From assembly GCA_045126475.1 (NCBI GenBank), contig JBGVOL010000079.1:1-37058 (forward strand): 37,058 bases of DNA, read 5' to 3'. The position numbers and the translations under genes were made by a program. This stretch comes from SVEL01 sp045126475. GTDB taxonomy: Bacteria; Bacillota; Clostridia; Lachnospirales; Lachnospiraceae. This document shows, one piece after another, positions 26,959-34,850 of this stretch; position 1 is the stretch's first letter; the number at the start of each line of letters is the position of its first letter. Below the pieces are notes generated by a model that worked only from the letters and a program-made list of their open reading frames with translations, searched no databases and was not told the DNA's origin.

Positions 26959-28332
26959 CTATTCAGTGGCATTTTCCTCCATGTCAGCCATGGCGGCCTT
27001 TATCATAATGGCACACTCAACACGTTTTCTTTGCATCTCGCAGCCAATATCATAAGCATCTTTTATATCTTTGTGGAAATTGTAGGCATTTGCCGCACAT
27101 CCACCGCTACAGTAATACCTTGCAAAGCACTCTCTGCATTTTGGCTTTGCATAAACGTTACACATCTTAAACTCATCCCGTATATCTGTTCTTGTTATAC
27201 CTTCATAGACATTTCCCATAAGGAAATCTTCATTTCCCACAAACTGATGACACGGATAAAAGTCACCCCACGGTGTAACGGCAAGATATTCCGTACCGGA
27301 ACCACATCCCGACAATCTTTTTGCCACACATGGTCCCTGCTCTAAATCTATATTAAAGTGGAAAAAGTTAAAGCCCCTGCCTTCCTTTTTTCTCTTAATA
27401 TACTCAACCGCCAGCTTGTCATACTCTTCTAAAATCTTTGGTATGTCCTCTTCCTTCAGTGCATACGGCTCCTCAGGCGGTGCAACAACCGGCTCCATTG
27501 ACATATGTTTGAAGCCCAGGTCTGCATAGTGCTTTACATCCTCCGAAAAATCAAGATGTTCACGGGTGAATGTTCCTCTGACATAATAGCTCATATTCTC
27601 CCGCTGTTTGGCAAACTTCTGAAACTTTGGAACAATAAGCTCGTAGCTTCCTTTTCCGTTTCTGAATGGTCTGTTAAAATCATTTACCTCCGGCCTTCCA
27701 TCAAGACTCATTACAACATTTGCCATCTCTTTATTGGCAAATTCCATAATTTCATCATTCAGCAGAACTCCGTTTGTTGTAAGCGTAAATCTGAAATTTT
27801 TGTTGCACTCTTTTTCGCGGGAACGTCCGTACCTGACAAGTTCTTTTACAACATCCCAGTTCATGAGAGGCTCTCCGCCAAAGAAATCCACTTCAAGATT
27901 CACACGGTTGCCTGAATTCTCAATAAGGAAATCAAGTGCCTTTTTACCAACCTCAAGACTCATAAGAGCTCTTCTTCCGTGATATTCGCCCTCCTCTGCA
28001 AAGCAGTATCTGCAGGCAAGATTACAGTCATGAGCTATATGAAGGCACATAGCCTTGACAACTGTCTTTCTTTTCTTGAAATCTGTAATATATTGTTCGT
28101 AAACATCCTCAGTAAAAAGCTGCTCACTGTCTTTAAGTTCCGTTACCTCCTCAAATGCATCTGCGATTTCAGAAACATCATATTTGTCCTTTAAGACAGA
28201 CATTATCTCATCCCTACTTTTTTCCTCGTAAAGAGCGATAACATCATATGTAACGTCATCTACAACGTGAACAGCACCACTATTTACATCGAGAACAATA
28301 TTATATCCGTTATTCTTATACTGATGTATCAA
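26959..28332 (-). CDS. scfB: SCIFF peptide maturase (radical SAM/SPASM thioether-forming)
   Basis: Radical SAM enzyme that installs a Cys-to-Thr alpha-thioether in the SCIFF peptide (CteB family), 457 residues. The radical SAM cluster is C103, C107, C110 in CNLACRYCFAEEG. The N-terminal 90 residues look like a peptide-recognition domain. The C-terminal SPASM region holds several cysteines for auxiliary clusters, including KCRECFARYYCSGGC. The start is TTG at 28332 with AAGGAG eight bases upstream. It follows scfA across a spacer that holds a strong hairpin. Confidence 0.95.
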   Translation of the reverse strand: MIHQYKNNGYNIVLDVNSGAVHVVDDVTYDVIALYEEKSRDEIMSVLKDKYDVSEIADAFEEVTELKDSEQLFTEDVYEQYITDFKKRKTVVKAMCLHIAHDCNLACRYCFAEEGEYHGRRALMSLEVGKKALDFLIENSGNRVNLEVDFFGGEPLMNWDVVKELVRYGRSREKECNKNFRFTLTTNGVLLNDEIMEFANKEMANVVMSLDGRPEVNDFNRPFRNGKGSYELIVPKFQKFAKQRENMSYYVRGTFTREHLDFSEDVKHYADLGFKHMSMEPVVAPPEEPYALKEEDIPKILEEYDKLAVEYIKRKKEGRGFNFFHFNIDLEQGPCVAKRLSGCGSGTEYLAVTPWGDFYPCHQFVGNEDFLMGNVYEGITRTDIRDEFKMCNVYAKPKCRECFARYYCSGGCAANAYNFHKDIKDAYDIGCEMQRKRVECAIMIKAAMADMEENATE

Positions 28333-28366
28333 AATGTTGCTCCTTCCAAAACCCTTTCAAAACTAA

Positions 28367-28392
28367 CAGGCAGCGATATTAACCGCTGCCTG
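28367..28392 (-). terminator. Hairpin between scfA and scfB, probable partial terminator
   Basis: CAGGCAGCG (28367-28375) pairs perfectly with CGCTGCCTG (28384-28392) over an eight-base loop. On the minus strand it is followed by TTAGTTTTG. Its place between a peptide precursor and its maturase suggests partial termination or 3' end protection, giving more scfA than scfB transcript. Confidence 0.6.
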
Positions 28393-28438
28393 CAATTTAA
28401 CTCTTGTAAGTCAACTGTCAAATCCAATAGCCCAATGA

Positions 28439-28582
28439 TTATCTGTTGTTCTCACAGCTCTGGTTACCTACAGTACATGATGTCTTACATGCTGACTGAC
28501 ATGATGTCTGGCACTCACCACAACCGCCTTTAGCCATTGTATTCTTAAGTGTTTTCTTTGTTAATGTCTTTATATGCTTCAT
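28439..28582 (-). CDS. scfA: SCIFF ranthipeptide precursor
   Basis: A 47-residue precursor of the 'six cysteines in forty-five residues' family, conserved through clostridia. Cysteines are at 21, 24, 28, 32, 36 and 43, and the lysine-rich leader begins MKHIKTLTKKTLKN. C32 and T37 match the positions cross-linked in the studied CteA peptide. GGAGG sits seven bases before the ATG at 28582; a longer frame opens at 28648 but has no support. The biological role of the mature peptide is poorly known; a quorum or metabolic signal has been suggested. It has its own promoter just upstream. Confidence 0.95.
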   Translation of the reverse strand: MKHIKTLTKKTLKNTMAKGGCGECQTSCQSACKTSCTVGNQSCENNR

Positions 28583-28616
28583 CTTTTTTCCTCCTATTAC
28601 TTCGCAATATATCGCT

Positions 28617-28645
28617 AGTTTACCATATACATAATAAATTGGCAA
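28617..28645 (-). promoter_or_regulatory. Promoter for scfA
   Basis: On the minus strand, TTGCCA (28640-28645) and TAAACT (28617-28622) are 17 bases apart, with a TG one base before the -10 element (extended -10). The start site would lie about 25-30 bases before the scfA ATG. It begins right after the sigK-like stop codon. Confidence 0.6.
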
Positions 28646-28654
28646 CAAAAATCA

Positions 28655-29281
28655 TTAAAAGTAGTTGTTTTTCAACTTCTCTAAGGCCTTCTTCTCTATC
28701 CTGCTGACATAGCTTCTTGAAATATCAAGCTCATCTGCCAGTTCCCTCTGGGTCATTTCCCTTCCGCCGTCAAGTCCGTAACGCCTTATTATTATGTCCT
28801 GCTCACGGTCTGTGAGCACCTTGGAAAACACGCTGCTAAGCCATTTTATCTTCTCTGCCGTATCATAAGCCGACACAATGTCAATATCTTCACATTCAAT
28901 AATTTCCAGGAGATGAATGGCGTTCCCCTCTTTGTCCGTTCCAATAGGTTCATACAGGCTTACTTCTCTTAACTTCTTTCTCTCACTGCGAAGATGCATC
29001 AGTATCTCATTTTCTATGCATTTGCTTGCATATGTTCCAAGCCTGATACCCTTTGAATCGTTAAAGCTGTTAACCGCCTTAATAAGACCGATGGTACCTA
29101 TGGACAGCAAATCTTCAGAGGCACCGTTACTGTCTCCCCTGTTATATTTCTTAACAATATGTGCTACAAGTCTTAAATTTCTCTCAACAAGCACATCCTT
29201 TGCATGCGGCTCTCCATTTCGCATTTTCTCAAGCCAAAAGGCTTCCTCTTCCTTTGTCAACGGTTCCCTGAAGGCTTCCAT
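28655..29281 (-). CDS. sigK: Sporulation sigma factor SigK-like
   Basis: A sigma-70 family factor of 208 residues closest to SigK/SigE. Region 2 reads NLRLVAHIVKKY, then DLLSIGTIGLIKAVNSFN and RLGTYASKCIENEILMHLR. Region 4 reads VLTDREQDIIIRRYGLDGG, followed by a helix-turn-helix (MTQRELADELDISRSYVSRIEKKAL). SigK in Bacillus carries a removable pro-sequence of about 20 residues; here only MEAF precedes the REPLTKEEE start of the mature protein, so there is none. The gene is intact, without an inserted skin element. A frame from GTG at 29296 is possible, but AGGTG precedes the ATG at 29281. It would act in the mother cell late in sporulation if the host sporulates. Confidence 0.85.
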   Translation of the reverse strand: MEAFREPLTKEEEAFWLEKMRNGEPHAKDVLVERNLRLVAHIVKKYNRGDSNGASEDLLSIGTIGLIKAVNSFNDSKGIRLGTYASKCIENEILMHLRSERKKLREVSLYEPIGTDKEGNAIHLLEIIECEDIDIVSAYDTAEKIKWLSSVFSKVLTDREQDIIIRRYGLDGGREMTQRELADELDISRSYVSRIEKKALEKLKNNYF

Positions 29282-29334
29282 AAAGAGCACCTGCACACGT
29301 TTTATTACATTCTATGCAGACAGCCTATCCAAGG

Positions 29335-30561
29335 TTACTTTTCCTCTCTTCTTAAAATATCAAACTCTTCAAGGTCAATGCCAAGGTCAACATATATTAT
29401 CTGCTTCGGATGTGGTGCACTCTCCACAGAGTTTCCGTCCTCATCATATATTCCAAGAACTTTTGCACCGATATTGTCACCGTCAGGCTTCATAACCTCT
29501 ATCATCTCACCGACAGAAAATTTATTTCTCTGTTCTATACGGTATCCGTTTTGGTTCTTACCGCTTACTATACCAAGATATGTGTATTCTTTTACATATG
29601 TGTTGCTGTCATAAATCTGGGTATTCTCATCAGGCTTTCCGAAAAAGAATCCTGTTGTGTACTGTCTGTATGTGCACTTTGCAATCTCTGACTTATATAC
29701 CGGTATCCTCTCCCTGTAATATTCCGGCGATTTTTTATAGTCATCAATAGCCATCCTGTATGTTCTTGCAACAGTAGCCACATAAAGTGCTGTCTTCATC
29801 CTTCCCTCAACCTTGAAGCTGTCAATTCCTGCTTCCATCATCTCCGGAATATGTTCAATCATGCAAAGATCCTTTGAGTTAAATATATATGTCCCTCTCT
29901 CATTTTCATAAACAGGCATATATTCTCCCGGACGTGATTCCTCAACCACTGCATATTTCCATCTGCAGGGATGGGTGCATGCACCCTGATTTGCATCTCT
30001 TCCTGCCATAAAGCTGCTTAAGAGGCATCTTCCGGAATATGAAATACACATTGCACCGTGAATAAATGTTTCTATTTCAAGTTCATCAGGAATATTTTTC
30101 CTTATTTCCTTTATTTCTTCCAACGAAAGTTCCCTTGCGGTCACAACTCTCTTTGCACCAAGTCCGTGCCAGAAATTAAAAGTACCGTAATTTGTATTGT
30201 TTGCCTGGGTACTTATATGAATTTCAATTTCCGGGCAAATCTCCTTTGCGATGGAAAATATGGCAGGGTCTGCTATTATAAGTGCATCAGGCTTTATATC
30301 TTTTAATTCCTTCATATATTCTCTCACACCGTCAAGGTCGCTGTTATGAGCAAGAATATTGGCTGTAACAAATACCTTTACACCATGCTCATGGGCAAAC
30401 GCAATACCTTCACGCATCTCATCGCTTGAAAAGTTTTTCGCCTTGGCTCTCAGTCCAAACGCTTCACCGCCTATATACACTGCATCTGCGCCATATATTA
30501 CTGCAACCTTTAACACTTCAAGGCTGCTTGCCGGTATTAATAATTCTGGTCTGCTATACAT
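29335..30561 (-). CDS. U32 family protein, probable tRNA uridine hydroxylase (TrhP type)
   Basis: A 408-residue 'peptidase U32' protein. The family signature ETFIHGAMCISYSGRC is present, followed by further cysteines (GACTHPCRW and later C residues) that could bind an iron-sulfur cluster. Many U32 proteins are now known to hydroxylate RNA; TrhP makes 5-hydroxyuridine at tRNA position 34, while RlhA acts on 23S rRNA. The gene directly upstream encodes a TrmR-like methyltransferase that methylates 5-hydroxyuridine, and the Bacillus yrrM-yrrN-yrrO order is the same, which favours TrhP. Only one U32 gene is present here instead of two. AAGGAG lies before the ATG. Confidence 0.88.
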   Translation of the reverse strand: MYSRPELLIPASSLEVLKVAVIYGADAVYIGGEAFGLRAKAKNFSSDEMREGIAFAHEHGVKVFVTANILAHNSDLDGVREYMKELKDIKPDALIIADPAIFSIAKEICPEIEIHISTQANNTNYGTFNFWHGLGAKRVVTARELSLEEIKEIRKNIPDELEIETFIHGAMCISYSGRCLLSSFMAGRDANQGACTHPCRWKYAVVEESRPGEYMPVYENERGTYIFNSKDLCMIEHIPEMMEAGIDSFKVEGRMKTALYVATVARTYRMAIDDYKKSPEYYRERIPVYKSEIAKCTYRQYTTGFFFGKPDENTQIYDSNTYVKEYTYLGIVSGKNQNGYRIEQRNKFSVGEMIEVMKPDGDNIGAKVLGIYDEDGNSVESAPHPKQIIYVDLGIDLEEFDILRREEK

Positions 30562-30562
30562 A

Positions 30563-31222
30563 CTACCTCTCCTTATCAGTCTTTTTAACGCTCATTGTGA
30601 TACCGTCTCCGATTGGTACTATTGTCGTCTCAAGTTCATCCATATGCTTTACCTGATACATATACTCCCTCATGCGGCTGTGAATCGTCCTGTTTCTCCT
30701 GACAATCCCATACCTTGATTCAATTATGTCACCATCCTGAAGCACATTGTCTGCTATAAGTATGGCTCCCGGTTTCATCAGTCTTAAAACTTCCGGAAGA
30801 AAATTTATATACTGCGCTTTGGCAGCATCCATAAAAACAAAATCGTAGGTTTCTGATTCAAGGTCAGCCATAACCTCCATGGCATCTCCTTCAAGAAGAG
30901 TAATCTTCCCGTCCGCCCCTGCCTCAGATATATTTATCTTTGCCTGCTGTATTCTTTTTTCATAATTTTCAATTGTAGTTATGTGTCCGCCCTCCGGCAG
31001 GTATTCACTCATAAGAATTGCCGAGTATCCTACAGCACATCCAAGCTCTAATACATTTAAAGGCTGCTTAACCGTAAGCATAACCCTCAAAAAGCTCTCC
31101 ATTTCTTTTCGGATAATCGGCACATTGTCTGCTATGGCACTTTTTTCAATTTTCTCTAAAATCTCACTGTTTGAAGTCTCCAATGAATGAATATATGACA
31201 CAATTCTGTCGTTTACTATCAT
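30563..31222 (-). CDS. trmR: TrmR-like tRNA 5-hydroxyuridine O-methyltransferase
   Basis: SAM-dependent O-methyltransferase of 219 residues, orthologous by position and length to Bacillus YrrM/TrmR, which makes 5-methoxyuridine at the wobble position. The SAM-binding motif is VLELGCAVGYSAI (about 57-69). The conserved acidic block FVFMDAAKAQY follows, with IADNVLQDG. It was long annotated as a caffeoyl-CoA methyltransferase-like protein. GGAGAG precedes the ATG. It abuts the U32 gene by one base, and the pair probably acts in sequence on tRNA. Confidence 0.88.
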   Translation of the reverse strand: MIVNDRIVSYIHSLETSNSEILEKIEKSAIADNVPIIRKEMESFLRVMLTVKQPLNVLELGCAVGYSAILMSEYLPEGGHITTIENYEKRIQQAKINISEAGADGKITLLEGDAMEVMADLESETYDFVFMDAAKAQYINFLPEVLRLMKPGAILIADNVLQDGDIIESRYGIVRRNRTIHSRMREYMYQVKHMDELETTIVPIGDGITMSVKKTDKER

Positions 31223-31236
31223 TGTTTCTCTCCGTA

Positions 31237-31617
31237 TTAATCTTTTTTATTCTCCGGTGCAGCCGCGTTGATTATTCCTATAATCTCCTCAACGTTGTTC
31301 TCCGTAGAAAACTCATACGTTCCCGGCGTTATGATAAGTTCATACAACAATGCCTGAATTCTGAACATTCCTGCATCCTCAATAAGTCCGTTTACTTTCA
31401 GTATATTTCCCAGTTCCGATGTTGTAGTATCCTGTGGTATAGTCACTACTACATCATGCCCTTTTCCCTTAGAATCCATACCTTTCTCAGAGAATATAGC
31501 TTCACCGTATTCAAATGTCTTTGCGCAAACCACATAAAATACCGCTATGATAGCAGCAATTGCAACCATCTTAAGCGTTATCCGTAGTACCATCATGGAC
31601 GTTTTTCTCAAATTCAT
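31237..31617 (-). CDS. MltG-like membrane protein reduced to the N-terminal and LysM-like part
   Basis: A 126-residue protein with one membrane helix (about residues 11-31, LKMVAIAAIIAVFYVVCAK) and an outer domain with TIPQDTTTSELGNILKVNGLIEDAGMF and ITPGTYEFS. These match the LysM-like subdomain of MltG/YceG endolytic transglycosylases, and the position matches Bacillus yrrL. Full MltG is about 350 residues; the catalytic domain is absent. The stop is followed within 15 bases by trmR, so no remnant is left. It cannot be an active transglycosylase. A role as a structural or regulatory partner of cell-wall synthesis is possible. AGGAG precedes the ATG at 31617; a frame from 31662 is also open. 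Confidence 0.75.
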   Translation of the reverse strand: MNLRKTSMMVLRITLKMVAIAAIIAVFYVVCAKTFEYGEAIFSEKGMDSKGKGHDVVVTIPQDTTTSELGNILKVNGLIEDAGMFRIQALLYELIITPGTYEFSTENNVEEIIGIINAAAPENKKD

Positions 31618-31667
31618 ATGACTCTCCTGCCTATTCTGACTATATAACTTATGGCCAATCAAATAGC

Positions 31668-31696
31668 ATTATAAACAAAAGCCTATAAAAAGTCCA
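31668..31696 (-). promoter_or_regulatory. Candidate promoter for the mltG-like/trmR/U32/sigK genes
   Basis: On the minus strand, TGGACT (31691-31696) and a perfect TATAAT (31668-31673) are 17 bases apart. The -35 element matches only four of six consensus bases and lies inside the end of the YlbF-like gene, so this is tentative. Confidence 0.35.
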
Positions 31697-32021
31697 GTTC
31701 TAATTCCACATCTGACACAAGTATTGCATCAATCTGCTGCAACATTTTGCAGAGAATAAGCTCTGCATTCATAAACTCTCTCACCACACTGTTAGTCAGC
31801 AAATCATTGTAACCGTCAGCCAGCTCCTGCATGGCGTTCCTGTTTTGTCCATCATGAGTCATCTGCATTTCCACATTTGCTGCCCTGAATTCATTTACTC
31901 TTTCCTTAAGCTGCGGAGTCTCGTTAAGCAACCGTCTGTACATATCAAAATTTCTGTATTCCTCGCTGTTTAATATAATCTGCTTAAGTTCCTCCGCCTT
32001 TGCTCTAACATTATCCGTCAC
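31683..32021 (-). CDS. YlbF/YmcA-family regulator
   Basis: A small, all-helical, acidic protein of 112 residues in the YlbF/YmcA family. In Bacillus, YlbF, YmcA and YaaT form an iron-sulfur complex that works with RNase Y in mRNA processing and affects competence, sporulation and biofilm formation. Typical features are AEELKQIILNSEEYRNF and a helix with KERVNEFRAANVEMQ. The start is GTG at 32021 with GGAGG ten bases upstream, overlapping the end of the RNase J gene. Its position right after an RNase gene suits a role in RNA turnover. Which paralogue it is cannot be decided. Confidence 0.8.
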   Translation of the reverse strand: MTDNVRAKAEELKQIILNSEEYRNFDMYRRLLNETPQLKERVNEFRAANVEMQMTHDGQNRNAMQELADGYNDLLTNSVVREFMNAELILCKMLQQIDAILVSDVELELDFL

Positions 32022-32023
32022 TT

Positions 32024-33709
32024 TTATTCAACCTCCATAATGATAGGGAGAATCATCGGATTTCTCTTTATCTTCTTCCAAAGATAATCGCTAAGTGTTT
32101 CCTTAACAACCATCTTAATCTTACCCCAGTCAGTAATATTTTTGTCTATGCAGTCAATAACTGCATCATTCACCGTATTTCTTGCCTCATCAAGAAGATT
32201 CTCTGCTTCTCTTACATATACAAAACCTCTTGACACGATATCCGGTCCTGCCAGAAGCTGATTGCTGTATTTTTCAAAAGTCATGACAACTATGATTATA
32301 CCGTTCTCGGCAAGGTTTTGTCTGTCGCGCAGAACAATGTTTCCGACATCACCGACTCCGAGACCGTCTACCAGAATTCCGCCTGCCTGTACTCTTGTCT
32401 CCTCAACATAAGCCTCTGCTCCGCTTACCTGAAGCACATCACCTGAAGACAGTATAAAGATATTATCTTTATCTATGCCCATAGATTCCGCAAGCTCGGC
32501 CTGTGCCTTAAGATGACGGTACTCGCCGTGAACCGGAATTGCATACTTAGGCTTAACAAGTGAATATATAAGTTTAATTTCCTCCTGACATGCATGGCCG
32601 GAAACGTGTGTATCCTGGAATATAACATTGGCACCAAGCATTGACAGTTCGTTGATAACCTTTGTAACCGCCTTCTCATTTCCCGGAATAGGACTTGAAC
32701 TGAATACAATGGTATCTCCCGGCTTAATGGTAACTTTCTTATGAATTGAAGCCGCCATTCTTGAAAGCGCCGCCATGGACTCACCCTGACTTCCTGTTGT
32801 AATGAGAACAAGCTGCTCATCAGTGTAGTTTTTCATGTCCTCAATATCTATAAGTGTGCCGTCCGGCATATTGAGATAGCCAAGCTCCATGGCAGTATTG
32901 ATAATGTTAACCATACTGCGTCCTTCAATGACAACCTTTCTTCCGTACTTAGTCGCAGTATTGATTATCTGCTGGACTCTGTCAACATTGGAAGCGAATG
33001 TTGCTATTATTATCCTGTGCTTTGTATTTTCTGCAAAGATATGCTCTATGGTCTTTCCAACATTTCTCTCGGACGGTGTAAATCCCGGACGAAGAGCATT
33101 TGTACTGTCTGCCATAAGTGCCAGTACACCCTTCTTGCCCAGCTCGCCGAATCTTGTAAGGTCTGTTGTGTCACCAAATATCGGTGTATAGTCAATCTTA
33201 AAGTCTCCTGTATGGACAATTACACCTGCAGGCGTGAATATGGCAAGACCTGCCGCATCAGCGATACTGTGATTTACTTTGATAAACTCAACTCTGAAGC
33301 TTCCGATGTTTATTGACTGACCATGCTTTACAGCCTTTTTCTTAACAAGTTTTTCTATGCCGTGTTCCTTGAGTTTTCCCTCAATTATTCCCAGCGTAAG
33401 CTTTGTGGCATAAATCGGTGCATTAACCTCCTTAAGCACATACGGAATCGCACCGATATGATCCTCATGTCCGTGGGTGATGATATATCCTTTTACCTTA
33501 TCTGCATTTTCTTTGAGATATGTTATGTCAGGTATAACAAGATCTATACCAAGCATATCATCATCAGGGAATGACAAACCACAGTCCACTACAATAATCT
33601 CATCCTCATACTCAAACAATGTTATATTCATACCGATGGCTTCAAGACCGCCAAGCGGTATAATCTTAACTTTTACCTTGTCATCTACTTCTACTTTCGC
33701 TGTTCTCAA
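32024..33709 (-). CDS. rnj: Ribonuclease J
   Basis: Beta-CASP metallo-beta-lactamase RNase with 5'-to-3' exonuclease and endonuclease activity, about 561 residues. The metal motif HGHEDHIGA lies at about 79-87, followed by NHSIADA, VHTGDFKID, the beta-CASP stretch ending SSSPIPGNEKAV, and HVSGHACQEE with IPVHGEYRHL. The C-terminal domain is present. The frame can start at GTG 33718, but AGAGG is better spaced for the TTG at 33709, three codons in; either is possible. It lies in the gap that in Bacillus separates yrzB from yrrL, where no RNase is found, so this is a lineage arrangement. Confidence 0.94.
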   Translation of the reverse strand: MRTAKVEVDDKVKVKIIPLGGLEAIGMNITLFEYEDEIIVVDCGLSFPDDDMLGIDLVIPDITYLKENADKVKGYIITHGHEDHIGAIPYVLKEVNAPIYATKLTLGIIEGKLKEHGIEKLVKKKAVKHGQSINIGSFRVEFIKVNHSIADAAGLAIFTPAGVIVHTGDFKIDYTPIFGDTTDLTRFGELGKKGVLALMADSTNALRPGFTPSERNVGKTIEHIFAENTKHRIIIATFASNVDRVQQIINTATKYGRKVVIEGRSMVNIINTAMELGYLNMPDGTLIDIEDMKNYTDEQLVLITTGSQGESMAALSRMAASIHKKVTIKPGDTIVFSSSPIPGNEKAVTKVINELSMLGANVIFQDTHVSGHACQEEIKLIYSLVKPKYAIPVHGEYRHLKAQAELAESMGIDKDNIFILSSGDVLQVSGAEAYVEETRVQAGGILVDGLGVGDVGNIVLRDRQNLAENGIIIVVMTFEKYSNQLLAGPDIVSRGFVYVREAENLLDEARNTVNDAVIDCIDKNITDWGKIKMVVKETLSDYLWKKIKRNPMILPIIMEVE

Positions 33710-33743
33710 TTTATGCACCTCTTCTCAATTGTTACGATTATTA

Positions 33744-34010
33744 TTACTTTTCAATATCTATATCATCTAAAATCTCTGCAAAGATTCTAGATACATATTC
33801 AAGTTCCTCATCATCTTCCACTATCTCATAGACAGCATCCGAATCCTCTGCTTTTGATGTATCTTTAAGTATATATGCATCTGCTTCCTCATCAGTCTCA
33901 TTCTCTGTGACAAGAAGATAATTAATATTGTTTATCCTTGTCTCCTCTACTACATAAAATTCAACTTCTTCGTTTGTATCATCCATAACAAAACTAATCT
34001 TTTCTGACAT
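33744..34010 (-). CDS. DUF1292 protein (YrzB-like)
   Basis: A very acidic 88-residue protein matching the DUF1292/YrzB family, of unknown function. The opening ISFVMDDTNEEVEFYVVEETRINNINYLLV is the typical DUF1292 pattern of short beta strands, with about a third of the residues Asp or Glu. GGAG precedes the ATG. The neighbourhood ireB-ruvX-DUF1292 is conserved across Firmicutes, which supports the assignment more than the divergent sequence does. Confidence 0.8.
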   Translation of the reverse strand: MSEKISFVMDDTNEEVEFYVVEETRINNINYLLVTENETDEEADAYILKDTSKAEDSDAVYEIVEDDEELEYVSRIFAEILDDIDIEK

Positions 34011-34058
34011 ATATTTTCTCCGTTCCTTTTTTGATAAATTTCCGCAGTTTTTTCATCT

Positions 34059-34490
34059 TCATTGGTCTTTGTTGTGTTCATAATCCAAATATGACTGTAA
34101 AATAAATGTGGCTGCTATGCTGTCAACATATTTTTTTCTGTCCTCGCGCCTTATTCCGGCTTCCATCATCAGTCTGTCGGCGGCAACCGTCGTAAGTCTC
34201 TCATCCCACATTATAACCTCCAGACCTGTCCTTCTTTCAAGCATAGCTTTAAATTCCATGGTCTTCTCAGCTCTCTCCCCAATTGAACCGTCCATATTCT
34301 TTGGCAGTCCGAGGACGATTTTTTCAACCTGGTACTCTTTAATTAATTCCTCTATCCTTGCCAGCGTTCTTCTAAGTTTATTTTCCTGTTCGCGCCTCAC
34401 TATCTCAATTCCTTGCGCAGTAACAAAAAGTGCATCAGATATTGCTACACCGACCGTCTTTGACCCAAAATCAAGTCCCATTATTCTCAT
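34059..34490 (-). CDS. ruvX: RuvX/YqgF-type putative pre-16S rRNA nuclease
   Basis: A 143-residue RNase H-fold protein of the YqgF/RuvX family, linked to 16S rRNA 5'-end maturation and to Holliday-junction resolution in some bacteria. Catalytic acids are visible: D7 in GLDFGSKTVGVAISD, the D96-E97 pair in WDERLTT, and D123 in VDSIAA, with LGLPKNMDGS in the middle. A GGAT lies upstream of the ATG at moderate spacing. It is flanked by ireB-like and DUF1292 genes in the standard order. Confidence 0.93.
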   Translation of the reverse strand: MRIMGLDFGSKTVGVAISDALFVTAQGIEIVRREQENKLRRTLARIEELIKEYQVEKIVLGLPKNMDGSIGERAEKTMEFKAMLERRTGLEVIMWDERLTTVAADRLMMEAGIRREDRKKYVDSIAATFILQSYLDYEHNKDQ

Positions 34491-34538
34491 AAAGATATTT
34501 CATCCGTTCTAAATTAATTGATATTTCCGTTTCAAAAC

Positions 34539-34802
34539 CTACTTAAGCTTGTTGTTGATATAATAGTGAAGTGCTTCCTCAATGAGCTCATCACGTTCTA
34601 CCTTCATTATCATGACTCTTGCATTGTTATGCGACGTAATATATGTGGGATCACCTGACATAATGTAACCCACTATCTGATTGACAGGGTTGTACCCTTT
34701 CTCCGACAATGCCTTATATACATGTTCCAAAACCTGTCCGACTTCAATCTTAGGCTCCTGTACTTCCTTAAAATATTGTGTATTATTACTTACTTCGTTC
34801 AT
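34539..34802 (-). CDS. ireB: IreB family regulatory phosphoprotein (DUF965/YrzL)
   Basis: An 87-residue protein with the hallmark ALSEKGYNPVNQIVGYIMSG followed by DPTYITSHNNAR. In Enterococcus, IreB is a substrate of the PASTA kinase IreK and affects cephalosporin resistance; in other Firmicutes its role is unclear. The N-terminus contains several Ser/Thr residues (NEVSNNTQ) where phosphorylation would be expected, but no site can be assigned. AAAGG lies upstream. In most Firmicutes it follows alaS; here the gene upstream is mtaB, so the conserved cluster has been joined to a different neighbour. Confidence 0.88.
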   Translation of the reverse strand: MNEVSNNTQYFKEVQEPKIEVGQVLEHVYKALSEKGYNPVNQIVGYIMSGDPTYITSHNNARVMIMKVERDELIEEALHYYINNKLK

Positions 34803-34850
34803 TTTTCTTCAACCTTTCTAGTATCTCACGCACGGATAGCTAATGTTATA

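Noticed and set aside
29282..29334. Possible SigE/SigK-type promoter (CATAGAAT) upstream of sigK
   Set aside because: The -10-like block is close, but no matching -35 element is found at the right spacing.
28917..29614. Overlapping plus-strand frames of 192 and 136 codons opposite sigK and the U32 gene
   Set aside because: They are shadows of real minus-strand genes; composition is Ser/Leu/Phe-rich and there are no start signals.
31222..31240. Frameshift separating the MltG-like protein from a lost catalytic domain
   Set aside because: trmR starts within 15 bases of the stop, leaving no space for the missing domain.
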